A DNA stretch of 64,000 bases, taken from positions 124,001 to 188,000 of the forward strand of contig NZ_BMRZ01000012.1 of assembly GCF_014648895.1 (NCBI RefSeq), written 5' to 3'. Below, in pieces: positions 35,758-44,376 of this stretch (position 1 is the stretch's first letter; the number at the start of each line of letters is the position of its first letter). A program made the translations under genes and the position numbers. The notes below the pieces were generated by a model. That model did no database searches. It saw nothing but the letters and a program-made list of their open reading frames with translations, and had not been told where the DNA came from. The DNA is from Streptomyces tanashiensis. GTDB lineage: Bacteria; Actinomycetota; Actinomycetes; Streptomycetales; Streptomycetaceae.

Positions 35758-35862
35758 TCACATCCGGCTGATCCGCAGATAGCGCCGGAGGTCGGGGAGG
35801 ACTCCGACGACGACGGCCACGACGGCCAGGGCGACGGTGGCGGCGAGGAGGTTTCTCTGCAT
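35758..35862 (-). CDS. 34-aa membrane miniprotein (DUF6893-like)
   Basis: This very short gene reads MQRNLLAATVALAVVAVVVG, then VLPDLRRYLRISRM and a stop. One hydrophobic helix (residues 5-22) is followed by a basic PDLRRYLRIxxM motif that I recall from the actinobacterial DUF6893 small proteins. An upstream GGAGAG lies about five bases from the ATG, and codon third positions are GC-rich. It lies inside the hydrogenase array, 31 bp after the protease gene and 140 bp before hypA. A role at the membrane with the hydrogenase is inference. Confidence 0.68.
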   Translation of the reverse strand: MQRNLLAATVALAVVAVVVGVLPDLRRYLRISRM

Positions 35863-35893
35863 GGAGCTCTCCGTTTCGGTCTTCATACGGCGG

Positions 35894-36424
35894 TCATACG
35901 ACGGCGTCCTGGCGGACCAGTCCGGTCACCATGCGCACCGCCTCGGGTACGGCCGCGGCGACCTGCGGGCTGAGCCCGATGCCCTCGTCGAGGCAGGCGG
36001 GTTCGCAGCCGACGACGAGGATCCGCCGTGGCGGAGCGGCCCCGGTCCCCGCACAGAGGGTGTCGAGCAGGGCGAGGACGGCGTCGGGGGTCATCCGGTG
36101 GCCGTCGAGCGGCGAGGGCTCCTGGCCGGAGCTCCGGTCGTCGGCGTCCGAGGCGTCGATCAGGTACAGCGTCCCGGGCTCGCCGCCGCGGGCGGTGACG
36201 TCGACGAGGACGAGGGTGTCCCAGCCGTCGAGGAGTTCGTAGGCGAGGTGGACGCCCCGGACTCCGACGTCGGCCAGCTCGACGGAGGAGGGGAGTTCCT
36301 CGCGGGTGAGCCGCCGCAGGGTCTCCACGCCGAAGCCGTCGTCGCCGAGGAAGATGTTGCCCACCCCGGCCACGAGGGTGCGGGCCGGGCCGGACGCCCC
36401 TGCTTCGGGTGCGGGGCCGTTCAC
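35894..36424 (-). CDS. [NiFe] hydrogenase maturation protease (HyaD/HycI family)
   Basis: This is a 176-aa endopeptidase of family M52 that trims the C-terminus of the hydrogenase large subunit after nickel insertion. The N-terminal VAGVGNIFLGDDGFGVE includes the metal-sensing acidic residues, and the DVGVRGVHLAYELLDG segment and a later SPLDGHRMTP with a conserved His are as in HyaD and HybD. GTG 36424 overlaps the upstream gene by 4 bp (GTGA). Its likely target is the HhyL tail after DPCLPCGVH. Confidence 0.9.
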   Translation of the reverse strand: MNGPAPEAGASGPARTLVAGVGNIFLGDDGFGVETLRRLTREELPSSVELADVGVRGVHLAYELLDGWDTLVLVDVTARGGEPGTLYLIDASDADDRSSGQEPSPLDGHRMTPDAVLALLDTLCAGTGAAPPRRILVVGCEPACLDEGIGLSPQVAAAVPEAVRMVTGLVRQDAVV

Positions 36425-37818
36425 TCGTCCTCCAGGGGTTCGACCTCGTCGGGCTGGAAGTAGAGGAACCTGCCCTGTTCGCGGCGGATGTCGGCGCCCG
36501 GGTCGTCCTCCACGGTCACCGCGATGTGGACTCCGCCGTCGACGTCGTGGAGGACCGCCTCGACCAGCGCGGTGCGCCCGTCGAGGAACAGGTCCTGGGC
36601 GTCCGTGCGGCGCAGCCGTGGGCGCAGGACGACCCTGCTGCCTGCGCGGACCTCGTGTCCGTCGACGAGGACGTGGTCGCTGCCCGGGTCGACACCGGTG
36701 TCGCCGCCCGGGTCCCACCAGGGCGTCTCGGGTTCGAGGAAGTCTCCGGCCGGCTTCGGGGGTCCGGTGACGCTCTGGAGGCTCCGTACCGCTCCGTGGA
36801 GACGTTCGAGGACCTCGGGCGGCATGGTGTCCGCCAGCTCGATCACGGCCGCCGCACGCGCGTCGGTCCCCCTGGCCTCGCGCTTCTCCTCGTCGGTGAG
36901 GGCCGCCGTGCGCAGGGCGAGGATCTCGTCGATCTCGGTCGCGTCGTAGAGGGCGCCGGGGCTCTCGGGCGCGATGGCCGGGTGGTCCTCCAGGATGATC
37001 GGTGAGGAGAGCAGCAGGTCGTCGCGGCCGGGTTCGCCGGCCAGGACGGGCCAGGTGTGCAGGTTGCGGCAGGCGGCGACGGCGCCCCTGGCCCATTCCG
37101 GCGGGTCGGTCATCGACAGGAACGCGCCGCCGTCGAGGCGGAGCAGGGTGTGGGTGGCGACGAGGGAGTACGGCAGTGCCGCGTGGCGGTCGGTGTCCGG
37201 CTCGGCGGTCCAGGCGCTGGTGTTCTCCACGGTGACCGTGAGGCGCTCGACACGGTACGGGCCGTCGAGTTCGGCCGCCGAGATCCGCAGGGTGCCGCTG
37301 ATCTCCTCGCGGCGGCGTACGAGGCGGCCGAGGACGCGTCCGTCGGGGTCGGTGACCTCCTCCGTCTCCTCGGCGGCGGGGCGGGTGAAGGGCAGGGCGG
37401 TGCCGTCGCCCCGCAGGTCGGCGACGGGCACGGTGAGGGTGACGCGCTCCTCGACGCCCTCGTCCCATGGCACCAGGACCCGGTCGGCCAGGCGGAGTTC
37501 GCCGGTCGGCGCGAAGGTCCCGTCCTCGCGGAGTTCCTCGACGGTACGCCGCTGGGCGCGCAGGAAGCGGACCTCCACGGCGAGCTGGGCGCCGGTCCTG
37601 GGCTCCATCAGGCACTCGGTGAGCTGGAAGTCGTGCTCCTCGGCGGCGGCGCTCCAGGACGGCGGCACCAGGACCCCGAACTGCCAGCGGAGCCGGTTCT
37701 TCGCGGCGGACGCACGGTACGGGTAGAGGACGTACCCCTCGAAGAGGACGGCGTCGGCGACGTGCCGGGCGACGGCGAACCGTGCCTCGGTGCCGGGGGT
37801 GAAAGCGACCGTGGTCAT
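36421..37818 (-). CDS. hydrogenase-cluster protein of unknown function
   Basis: I do not recognise a named family for this 465-aa soluble protein. It starts FTPGTEARFAVARHVADAVL and has FEGYVLYPYRASAAKNRLRW, RWQFGVLVPP and LLLSSPIILEDHPAIAPESP. It ends with a beta-rich part (GSRVVLRPRLRRTDAQDLFL, HIAVTVEDDPGADIRREQ). No signal peptide, Cys motif or membrane span is visible. It overlaps its neighbours by 4 bp on both sides, and from memory similar genes accompany group 1h/5 hydrogenases in other actinobacteria. A structural or assembly role with DUF5947 and DUF6084 is inference. Confidence 0.72.
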   Translation of the reverse strand: MTTVAFTPGTEARFAVARHVADAVLFEGYVLYPYRASAAKNRLRWQFGVLVPPSWSAAAEEHDFQLTECLMEPRTGAQLAVEVRFLRAQRRTVEELREDGTFAPTGELRLADRVLVPWDEGVEERVTLTVPVADLRGDGTALPFTRPAAEETEEVTDPDGRVLGRLVRRREEISGTLRISAAELDGPYRVERLTVTVENTSAWTAEPDTDRHAALPYSLVATHTLLRLDGGAFLSMTDPPEWARGAVAACRNLHTWPVLAGEPGRDDLLLSSPIILEDHPAIAPESPGALYDATEIDEILALRTAALTDEEKREARGTDARAAAVIELADTMPPEVLERLHGAVRSLQSVTGPPKPAGDFLEPETPWWDPGGDTGVDPGSDHVLVDGHEVRAGSRVVLRPRLRRTDAQDLFLDGRTALVEAVLHDVDGGVHIAVTVEDDPGADIRREQGRFLYFQPDEVEPLEDE

Positions 37819-38453
37819 GGTGTCCTCTCCCCCGCCGCTTCGAGCAGGGACTCGACGGTGGCCTCCCACGACGGGAGGGCCCGGCGCGAGCGGTAGGCGA
37901 GCAGGGCGTCCATCGCGTCGCCGGGGAGCCGGATCCATCCGCAGCCGGGGAAGTGCTGGTCGATCATCTCGCGCCAGACCTTCACGGGCATGCGGTGGGA
38001 GACCTCCTTGTCCCAGGGAACGGGCTCGACGTGGAAGCCGCCGGCGCCGGTGAAGGCGGTGCCGGAGAAGAGCAGGAGCAGCGGGATGTCACCGTCGGAG
38101 AGCGCCCGGAAGTACCGGGAGGCGGCGATGTCGGTGTCGTAGGTGCAGGGCACGACGAGGTCGGTCTCGATCTCGTCGGTGAAGCCGGGCACCATGACGG
38201 AGGCCTGGGCGAACTGGACGGGGTTGAGGCTGCTGCCCCACCGGGAGCGTTCGCCGAAGAGGTCGCCCAGGGCCGCGGCCTCGTGGTCGTCGTAGCCGCG
38301 CCGGGCGGGTTCGACACGGATCTGGCAGCGCAGGGCCATGGCGTGGACCCGGGTGCCGCCGGTGGCGGTGATCCGCAGCCGGAACACGAGCGTGGGTCCG
38401 GCGGCGTAGGCGTCGGCGCGGACGTCGGTGCAGGCGAAGGAGAACTCGGTCAC
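37815..38453 (-). CDS. DUF6084 family hydrogenase-associated protein
   Basis: This is a 212-aa soluble protein. The first half looks beta-rich (SFACTDVRADAYAAGPTLVF, RITATGGTRVHAMALRCQIR). Then come LFGERSRWGSSLNPVQFAQ, VVPCTYDTDIAASRYFRAL and GDIPLLLLFSGTAF, and it ends in a helical segment (WREMIDQHFPGCGWIRL). The pattern fits the DUF6084 family as I remember it. GTG 38453 and the stop both overlap neighbours by 4 bp. The function is unknown, but strict coupling supports a role in hydrogenase assembly or structure. Confidence 0.72.
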   Translation of the reverse strand: MTEFSFACTDVRADAYAAGPTLVFRLRITATGGTRVHAMALRCQIRVEPARRGYDDHEAAALGDLFGERSRWGSSLNPVQFAQASVMVPGFTDEIETDLVVPCTYDTDIAASRYFRALSDGDIPLLLLFSGTAFTGAGGFHVEPVPWDKEVSHRMPVKVWREMIDQHFPGCGWIRLPGDAMDALLAYRSRRALPSWEATVESLLEAAGERTP

Positions 38454-39109
38454 GGCCTGCTCCCCTGCGGCTCGCGGGCCAGACCCCGGACGTGACCGAA
38501 GAGGGCGTCGAGGTCCGCCCGCGCCTCCGCGCCTCCGTCGAAGCCCTGCCAGTGCAGTCGCATGCGGCCCACCAGTTCGTAGCAGAGGTCGATCGGCACG
38601 AGGAAACACTCGGTGCGGCCCTCGTGGCGGCGCAGCAGCAGGGCCTCGACGTCGGGTTCGAGGAGGGCGGCGAGCCGCGTGGCGTCGAGGACGGACCGCC
38701 AGGCCTCCTCGTCGGGTTCGCTCTCGGTGGCGCCGGCGGGGCTCGGGTAGAGCACCACCGGCCGGTCGAGGGCGGAGTTGCGGAAGAAGAACGCGACCGA
38801 GACCGGGATGCGCAGCGACTCCCAGGCCCGGTCGTCGATCCGGTGGTCCGGGTCGCTCAGGAAGCGGCCGGGGACCGCCCGGAACCGCCCCGGGGAGGCG
38901 GCGGAGCGGTCCATGAGCTGCGCGCACGGGCCGCAGGCGCAGACCAGGGCCCGCTTGTCCGTGTCGACGAGATGCGGATGACGCTGCTCGGCCGCCAGCG
39001 GGGCGCCGCACAGTTCGCAGCGCTCCTCGCGGGGCGGGCGGGGGGTGGTGAACCGGCGCAGGCCGGTGGGCCCCGGTGGCCGGACGGCGCTGTTCGGCGG
39101 CCCGTTCAC
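38450..39109 (-). CDS. DUF5947 family hydrogenase-associated protein
   Basis: This is a 219-aa soluble protein with an N-terminal cysteine module (ERCELCGAPL and CACGPCAQLM) that could bind zinc or a cluster. Next come GRFRAVPGRF, a WESLRIPVSVAFFFRNSALD segment, RPVVLYPSPAGATES and a C-terminal CYELVGRMRLHWQGFDGG. This fits DUF5947, a family I associate with group 1h/5 hydrogenase operons. It overlaps both neighbours by 4 bp. Its function is unknown. Confidence 0.75.
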   Translation of the reverse strand: MNGPPNSAVRPPGPTGLRRFTTPRPPREERCELCGAPLAAEQRHPHLVDTDKRALVCACGPCAQLMDRSAASPGRFRAVPGRFLSDPDHRIDDRAWESLRIPVSVAFFFRNSALDRPVVLYPSPAGATESEPDEEAWRSVLDATRLAALLEPDVEALLLRRHEGRTECFLVPIDLCYELVGRMRLHWQGFDGGAEARADLDALFGHVRGLAREPQGSRP

Positions 39110-39666
39110 CGGGCGGTGGCCGATGAGCGGCCGTCCGCGCCCGCGAGGGACGGACGGGTGCCGATCTGGAGCAGCGCCGGTTCGCGCGGGGCACCGCTCT
39201 CCAGCTCCACGCCGGTCACCTCGGGGGCGAAGCAGGCGAGGGCGTCCAGCGCCGCCTGCCGTACGGACTCCTGGGTGCCGGAGCAGCCGCAGCCGGTCGA
39301 GGCGGTGGCCCGCAGCCGCACGATGCCCGTCTCCGGGTCGAATCCGGCGTTCTCCACGGGCTGCGGCAGGGCGGACAGGGCACGGTCGATGCGGGTCGGC
39401 ACGTCCTCGGGGTGCAGTCCGTGCAGGGTGAGGAGGCTCGCGACGAGTTCGTCCGCGAGCAGCGGGGCCAGCGGGTCGGCGGGCGGGCGGGCGGCGGGGC
39501 GCCCGAGGAGCTCGACGACGCGGGCGAGGCCGCTGCCGTAGAACTCCATGAGGACGCGTACGACTTCCTCCGCGGCCGCGCAGGCCTCGGCGTCGCCGTT
39601 CTCGGCCAGCCGGTCAAGGACCTCCTCGACGCGTCGGCCCGCCTGTTCGGCGGTGGTCGTGCTCAT
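39106..39666 (-). CDS. NifU-like protein of the hydrogenase cluster
   Basis: This is a 186-aa protein. Residues 1-100 are helical. Residues 100-165 resemble a NifU C-terminal domain, with TGCGCSGTQESVRQAALDAL in place of the usual CGSCPSS loop, followed by a FAPEVTGVELE strand. NifU domains scaffold iron-sulfur clusters, so delivery of clusters to the small subunit is a reasonable guess. Here the Cys pattern is CxC, not the standard CxxC, so cluster binding is not certain. ATG 39666 overlaps the hhyL stop by 4 bp. Confidence 0.75.
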   Translation of the reverse strand: MSTTTAEQAGRRVEEVLDRLAENGDAEACAAAEEVVRVLMEFYGSGLARVVELLGRPAARPPADPLAPLLADELVASLLTLHGLHPEDVPTRIDRALSALPQPVENAGFDPETGIVRLRATASTGCGCSGTQESVRQAALDALACFAPEVTGVELESGAPREPALLQIGTRPSLAGADGRSSATAR

Positions 39667-41447
39667 CCGGCCAGACCGCTCAGGCCGGTGGGCACGTGCA
39701 TCTGCTTCACGGTCCGGCCGTTGCCCGTGTACATGTGGACGCCGCACGGCAGGCAGGGGTCGAAGCTGCGCACGGCGCGCATGATGTCGATGCCCTTGAA
39801 GTTCTCGGGCGTGTTCTCCTCGAAGATCGGGGTGTTCTGCACCGCGTCCTCGTACGGTCCGGGGGTCCCGAACGTGTCCCGCGTGGACGCGTTCCACGGC
39901 GTCGGCGGGTAGGGGTGGTAGTTGGCGATCTTGCCGTCCCTGATGACCATGTGGTGCGAGAGGACACCCCGTACGGCCTCGGTGAAGCCGACGCCGATGG
40001 ACTCGTCCGGCACCTCGAACTTCTCCCACGTCTGGGTGCGTCCGGCGCGGACCTCCTCCAGGCCCTTCTCGGCGCAGTGCAGGGCGACGGCCGCCGCGTA
40101 CGCCTGGAAGTACGTCCGGGCGCGGTTGCGCTCCAGGGCGTTGCTCCACTTCGGGATCTTCCACTCGAAGGTGGTCTCCGGCTTGGTCATCGTCCGGGGG
40201 AGGTTGATGACGACGCTGTGCCCGGTGGCCTTGACGTAGCCGATGTCGACGAGGCCGGAGAGCGCGGTCGACCACAGGCGCGCGATCGGGCCGCCTCCGG
40301 TGTCCAGTGCCAGGTGGTCCTTGCCGTCGAACCAGCGCGGGGACATGACCCAGCTGTACTTGTCGTCGAAGTTCCGCTTCTGCGGCGCCGGGATCGTGTG
40401 CTGGTTCCACGGGTGGCGCGGGTCGACCGGGTTGCCCAGCGGATCGTGGGTGACGAACTGCTCCTGGCCCTGCCAGTCCTCGTAGTACGAGCTGCCGAGC
40501 AGGATGCGGATGCCGAGGTTGATCTCGGTGAGGTCGTTGGTGACCAGCTTGCCGTCGACGACGACGCCGGGGGTGACGAACATGCGCCGGCCCCAGTCGG
40601 TCATGTTGGCGTAGGTGAAGTCACAGTGCTCGGGGTCGTTGAGCGCGCCCCAGCAGCCGAGCAGCACACGGCGGCGGCCGACCTCCTCGTAGCCGGGCAG
40701 CGCCTCGTAGAAGAAGTCGAAGAGGTCGTCGTGGAGCGGGACGACCCGCTTCATGAACTCCACGTAGCGCATGAGGCGGCTCATGTAGTCGGTGAACAGC
40801 TGCACGGACGCGACCGTGCCGACACCGCCGGGGTAGAGGGTGGAGGGGTGGACGTGCCGCCCCTCCATGAGACAGAACATCTCCCGGGTGTAGCGGCTGA
40901 CCTGGAGCGCCTCGCGGTAGAACTCGCCTTCGAGGGGGTTGAGGGAGCGCATGATGTCCGCGATCGTGCGGTAGCCGTGCTCGGCGGCGTGCGGCGCCTC
41001 GGTGCGCTCGGCCAGCTCCAGGACGCCGGGGTTGGTCTCGCGGACCATCTTCTCGCAGTAGTCGACCCCGACCAGGTTCTCCTGGAAGATGTTGTGGTCG
41101 AACATGTACTCCGCGGACTCGCCGAGGTTGATGATCCACTCACCGAGGTGCGGGGGTTTCACGCCGTACGCCATGTTCTGCGCGTACACCGAGCAGGTCG
41201 CGTGGTTGTCACCGCAGATGCCGCAGATGCGGCTGGTGATGAAGTGCGCGTCGCGGGGGTCCTTGCCCCGCATGAAGACGCTGTAGCCACGGAAGACGGA
41301 GGACGTGCTGTAGCACTCCGCGACGCGCTTCTGCTTGAAATCGATCTTCGTGTGGATGCCGAGGCTGCCCACGATCCGGGTGATGGGGTCCCAGGCCATC
41401 TCCACAAGGCCGGAGCCGTCACCCGTCGTCTTCGCCGGAGATGCCAT
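39663..41447 (-). CDS. hhyL: [NiFe] hydrogenase large subunit, group 1h/5
   Basis: This is the catalytic subunit (594 aa) of the high-affinity actinobacterial-type hydrogenase that oxidises atmospheric H2. The L1 motif RICGICGDNHATC has nickel ligands C75 and C78. The L2 motif DPCLPCGVH has C565 and C568 and ends at H571. A 23-residue tail follows H571, the expected cleavage point for the maturation protease. Other marks are TRIVGSLGIHTKIDF and LGESAEYMFDHNIF. The subunit is cytoplasmic or membrane-associated, since its partner has no Tat signal. The start lies 90 bp after the hhyS stop, the only wide gap among the structural genes. Confidence 0.96.
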   Translation of the reverse strand: MASPAKTTGDGSGLVEMAWDPITRIVGSLGIHTKIDFKQKRVAECYSTSSVFRGYSVFMRGKDPRDAHFITSRICGICGDNHATCSVYAQNMAYGVKPPHLGEWIINLGESAEYMFDHNIFQENLVGVDYCEKMVRETNPGVLELAERTEAPHAAEHGYRTIADIMRSLNPLEGEFYREALQVSRYTREMFCLMEGRHVHPSTLYPGGVGTVASVQLFTDYMSRLMRYVEFMKRVVPLHDDLFDFFYEALPGYEEVGRRRVLLGCWGALNDPEHCDFTYANMTDWGRRMFVTPGVVVDGKLVTNDLTEINLGIRILLGSSYYEDWQGQEQFVTHDPLGNPVDPRHPWNQHTIPAPQKRNFDDKYSWVMSPRWFDGKDHLALDTGGGPIARLWSTALSGLVDIGYVKATGHSVVINLPRTMTKPETTFEWKIPKWSNALERNRARTYFQAYAAAVALHCAEKGLEEVRAGRTQTWEKFEVPDESIGVGFTEAVRGVLSHHMVIRDGKIANYHPYPPTPWNASTRDTFGTPGPYEDAVQNTPIFEENTPENFKGIDIMRAVRSFDPCLPCGVHMYTGNGRTVKQMHVPTGLSGLAG

Positions 41448-41537
41448 GGTCGCTGTGCTGCCCTTCGTCGACTCTTCGTCTGTGCGAACAGTGGGGTGGA
41501 TGGGGGGTGCTGAGGGGGTGGTGCGCGGGCGTCACGG

Positions 41538-42620
41538 TCACCAGGGCGGCCGGTAGCCGGTGGTGATGCGCTCGCCGGTGTGCCGCCACTTCGGCTCCTT
41601 GTCCACGGTCTTGGCCGTGATGTTCCGCAGGCGGCGGATGACGGAGCCGTACACGCCGCTGGCGGTGCTGGAGACCTTGCCGCCGGGAGGTTCGTCCATG
41701 AACGGCATGAACTTGTCCGGGAATCCGGGCATCGTGCACGCGATGCAGATGCCGCCGACGTTCGGACAGCCGCCGACACCGTTGATCCAGCCGCGCTTGG
41801 GGACGTTGCACTTGACGACGGGGCCCCAGCAGCCGAGCTTGACCAGGCACTTCGGTGAGTCGTACGTCGAGGCGAACTGGCCCTGCTCGTAGTAGCCGGC
41901 CCGGTCGCAGCCCTCGTGCACGGTCGCCCCGAACAGCCAGGTCGGCCGGAGCTTGTCGTCCAGCGGGATCATGGGCGCGGAGCCGACCGCCTGGTAGAGC
42001 AGGTACGTCAGCGTCTCCGCGAAGTTGTCCGGCTGGATGGGGCAGCCGGGCACGCACACGATGGGGATGCCGGCATGCGACTTCCAGTCCCAGCCGAGAT
42101 AGTCCGGGAGGCCCATCGCGCCGGTCGGGTTCCCCGCCATGGCGTGGATGCCGCCGTACGTGGCGCAGGTGCCGATCGCGACCACCGCGAGGGCCTTGGG
42201 CGCCAGCCGGTCGACCCACTCGCTGGTCGTGATGGGCTGACCGGTCTCCGGGTCGTCGCCGAAGCCGCTCCAGTAGCCCTCCTGCTTGATGGCCTCGTTC
42301 GGGATGGATCCCTCGACGACCAGCACGAACGGGTCGATCTCGCCCCGCTCCCCCTTGAAGAACCACTCGATGAACGTGTCGGCGCCGCCCACCGGACCGC
42401 ACTCGAAGTCGATGAGCGGCCAGTGGACCGCGATCCTGGGCAGCCCTGGCAGCCCCGCGAGGGCGATCTCCTCGATGCTGGGCTGCATGGCGGCGGTCAG
42501 GGCCACCGAGTCTCCGTCGCAGCTCAGACCCGCGTTGATCCAGAGGATGTGGATCGGCTTCTCTTCACTGCCGGGTGCGGCGCCCTGGTCCTCGACCGGT
42601 GCCGGCTTCACTGCGCTCAT
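41538..42620 (-). CDS. hhyS: [NiFe] hydrogenase small subunit, group 1h/5
   Basis: This is the electron-transfer subunit (360 aa) with three iron-sulfur clusters. The proximal-cluster motif is LSCDGDS, so the second ligand position (usually Cys) is D37; with C34, C152 (GTCATYGG) and C193 (CVPGC), this is the 3-Cys/1-Asp site known from the Ralstonia eutropha actinobacterial-type enzyme. Distal and medial ligands lie in HEGCDRAGYY, KCLVKLGC and GGCPNVGGICIAC. There is no Tat signal peptide and no C-terminal membrane anchor. ATG 42620 has GGAGG upstream, 34 bp after hypX. Confidence 0.96.
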   Translation of the reverse strand: MSAVKPAPVEDQGAAPGSEEKPIHILWINAGLSCDGDSVALTAAMQPSIEEIALAGLPGLPRIAVHWPLIDFECGPVGGADTFIEWFFKGERGEIDPFVLVVEGSIPNEAIKQEGYWSGFGDDPETGQPITTSEWVDRLAPKALAVVAIGTCATYGGIHAMAGNPTGAMGLPDYLGWDWKSHAGIPIVCVPGCPIQPDNFAETLTYLLYQAVGSAPMIPLDDKLRPTWLFGATVHEGCDRAGYYEQGQFASTYDSPKCLVKLGCWGPVVKCNVPKRGWINGVGGCPNVGGICIACTMPGFPDKFMPFMDEPPGGKVSSTASGVYGSVIRRLRNITAKTVDKEPKWRHTGERITTGYRPPW

Positions 42621-42654
42621 GCGTCGCCTCCTGAGGAGGGGTGGGGCGAAGGCC

Positions 42655-44376
42655 TCATGTCAGGCCTGGGTCTTGTTCCACAGTCGGCCGATCCGCCCCC
42701 GCCCGCACCTGGACCGTCCGGGAGCGCCGCCGGGGGGCCTCCTTCCGGACGAAGGCCCGGCGCCGCGCGTGATAGCTCGCGGCGGGATCGTCGAAGATCG
42801 ACCGCATCCGGGAGAGCTCCTGCTCACGGTGGACCGCAAGGGGAGCCACGGACTCGCGGCGCTCGTGCTCCGCCTTCTTCGCCGCGATCCGCGGCTGCAG
42901 ACCGCCATGGGATGCCAGGCGGAGGGCCGATCGGGTGATCTCGGCGGCGAACTCCCCGGGTCCGCAGTCGACGACCCGGTCGACGAGACCCATGTCCAGC
43001 GATGCCGCGGCGGACACCGGGCGGGCCTCCTCGGTGAGGCGCGCGGCCAGGGCCTCGCCCACCCTCCCGGGCAGGGTCCGGGTCCAGTACTCCGATCCGT
43101 ACAGGCCCATGCGCCGGTAGTGCGGGTTGAGCACCGCACCCGAACGGCACCAGACCTCGTCGGCGGCGAGGGCGAGCATCACCCCGCCGGCGGCGGCGTT
43201 GCCGCCGATCGCGCTCACGACGAGCCGGTCGGTCGTGGTGAGAACCGCCTCGACCAGGTCGTTCATGGCATTGATGTTGGCCCAGGACTCGGCGGCGGGG
43301 TCGGCGGCGGCCTCGATGACGTTCAGATGGATGCCGTTGGAGAAGAAGTCGCGCTGCCCGCCGAGCACCAGGACGGAGGTGGGGCGCCCGCGGGCGGTCT
43401 CGTACGCGTCCAGCAGGCGGCGGCAGTGGTCGGTGCTCATCGCCCCGCCGGGGAACGCGAAGGACAGCACGCCGACCGGTCCCCGCTCCTGGTACCGGAT
43501 GTCGGACCAGGTCCGCCGTCCCGGCGCCGGGTCGGCGGGTGCCGGCAGTTCGGGGAGCTCCGGCAACCGGCCCGCGAGGGCCAGGGTGGCGGGGAGCTTG
43601 CAGGCACGCGGCCTGCCCGGGCCGGTGCGGGCGCGGAGCTCGGGGATCCACACCGCGCCGTCCACGGTGGCGCGGCAGACCGCGCCCGCCCGGGTGGCGA
43701 GGAGGGCTCCGGGCCGCCCGCGCAGACCGTCCTCCGCGTGGCCGCCGTGCAGGAACCACTCGGCCCCGAGCAGCCGGTCCGGTACACCGGGCTGCGAGTC
43801 GGCGGCCCGCAGGGTGCGCAGAACGGTCTCGGTGGTGTCCTCGCCCCACGAGATCCGGCGCTCCTCCTGCCGGAGAGCGGGACGGGCGCGGACCTCGCCG
43901 GTCTGCGGACGCGGTGCCGCCCCGGCGGCGACCCGCTCCACGGCGCGGAGCACGGCGTCCACGGCGGCGTCGGACAGCTCGTTGCGGTACAGGTCGCTCT
44001 TGCCGACCTCCGGGACGCGGAAGGCTGCGGACGCCCAGACGTCGCCCGCGTCCATCTCGTCGTCGGCCTGGAGGACGGTGACGCCCCACTCCTCGACCCC
44101 GTCGTGGATCGCGTGGTCCAGCGAGGACGGGCCGCGGTCGCCGACGGGCCCCGGGTGCACGATCAGGCAACGGTGCGCCGTCCACACGTCGCGGGGCACG
44201 ACGGCCTTCAGCAGGGGGGCGACGACCAGATCCGGCGCGTGACGTGCCACGGCCTCGCGCACGGCATCCCCGTCGGGGGTGACCTCCACGGGAACGGTGT
44301 GCCCGCGGTCGGACAGCTCGACCAGGACCCGCTGGGTGAGGCTGTTGAAGCTGCTGGCGACGAGCAGGATGCGCAT
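42655..44376 (-). CDS. hypX: hydrogenase maturation protein HypX (HoxX)
   Basis: HypX (573 aa) makes the CO ligand of [NiFe] hydrogenases under air from a one-carbon formyl unit. Residues 1-190 are a formyltransferase-like domain (LLVASSFNSLTQRV, LIVHPGPVGDRGPSSLDHAI, the conserved HPG and an Asp in DEMDAGDVW). Residues 290-510 are an enoyl-CoA-hydratase/isomerase-like domain (VGVLSFAFPGGAMSTDHCRR, SAIGGNAAAGGVMLALAADE). Both domains are complete. It is the first gene of the hydrogenase array. The C-terminal 60 residues are basic and unconserved. Confidence 0.94.
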   Translation of the reverse strand: MRILLVASSFNSLTQRVLVELSDRGHTVPVEVTPDGDAVREAVARHAPDLVVAPLLKAVVPRDVWTAHRCLIVHPGPVGDRGPSSLDHAIHDGVEEWGVTVLQADDEMDAGDVWASAAFRVPEVGKSDLYRNELSDAAVDAVLRAVERVAAGAAPRPQTGEVRARPALRQEERRISWGEDTTETVLRTLRAADSQPGVPDRLLGAEWFLHGGHAEDGLRGRPGALLATRAGAVCRATVDGAVWIPELRARTGPGRPRACKLPATLALAGRLPELPELPAPADPAPGRRTWSDIRYQERGPVGVLSFAFPGGAMSTDHCRRLLDAYETARGRPTSVLVLGGQRDFFSNGIHLNVIEAAADPAAESWANINAMNDLVEAVLTTTDRLVVSAIGGNAAAGGVMLALAADEVWCRSGAVLNPHYRRMGLYGSEYWTRTLPGRVGEALAARLTEEARPVSAAASLDMGLVDRVVDCGPGEFAAEITRSALRLASHGGLQPRIAAKKAEHERRESVAPLAVHREQELSRMRSIFDDPAASYHARRRAFVRKEAPRRRSRTVQVRAGADRPTVEQDPGLT

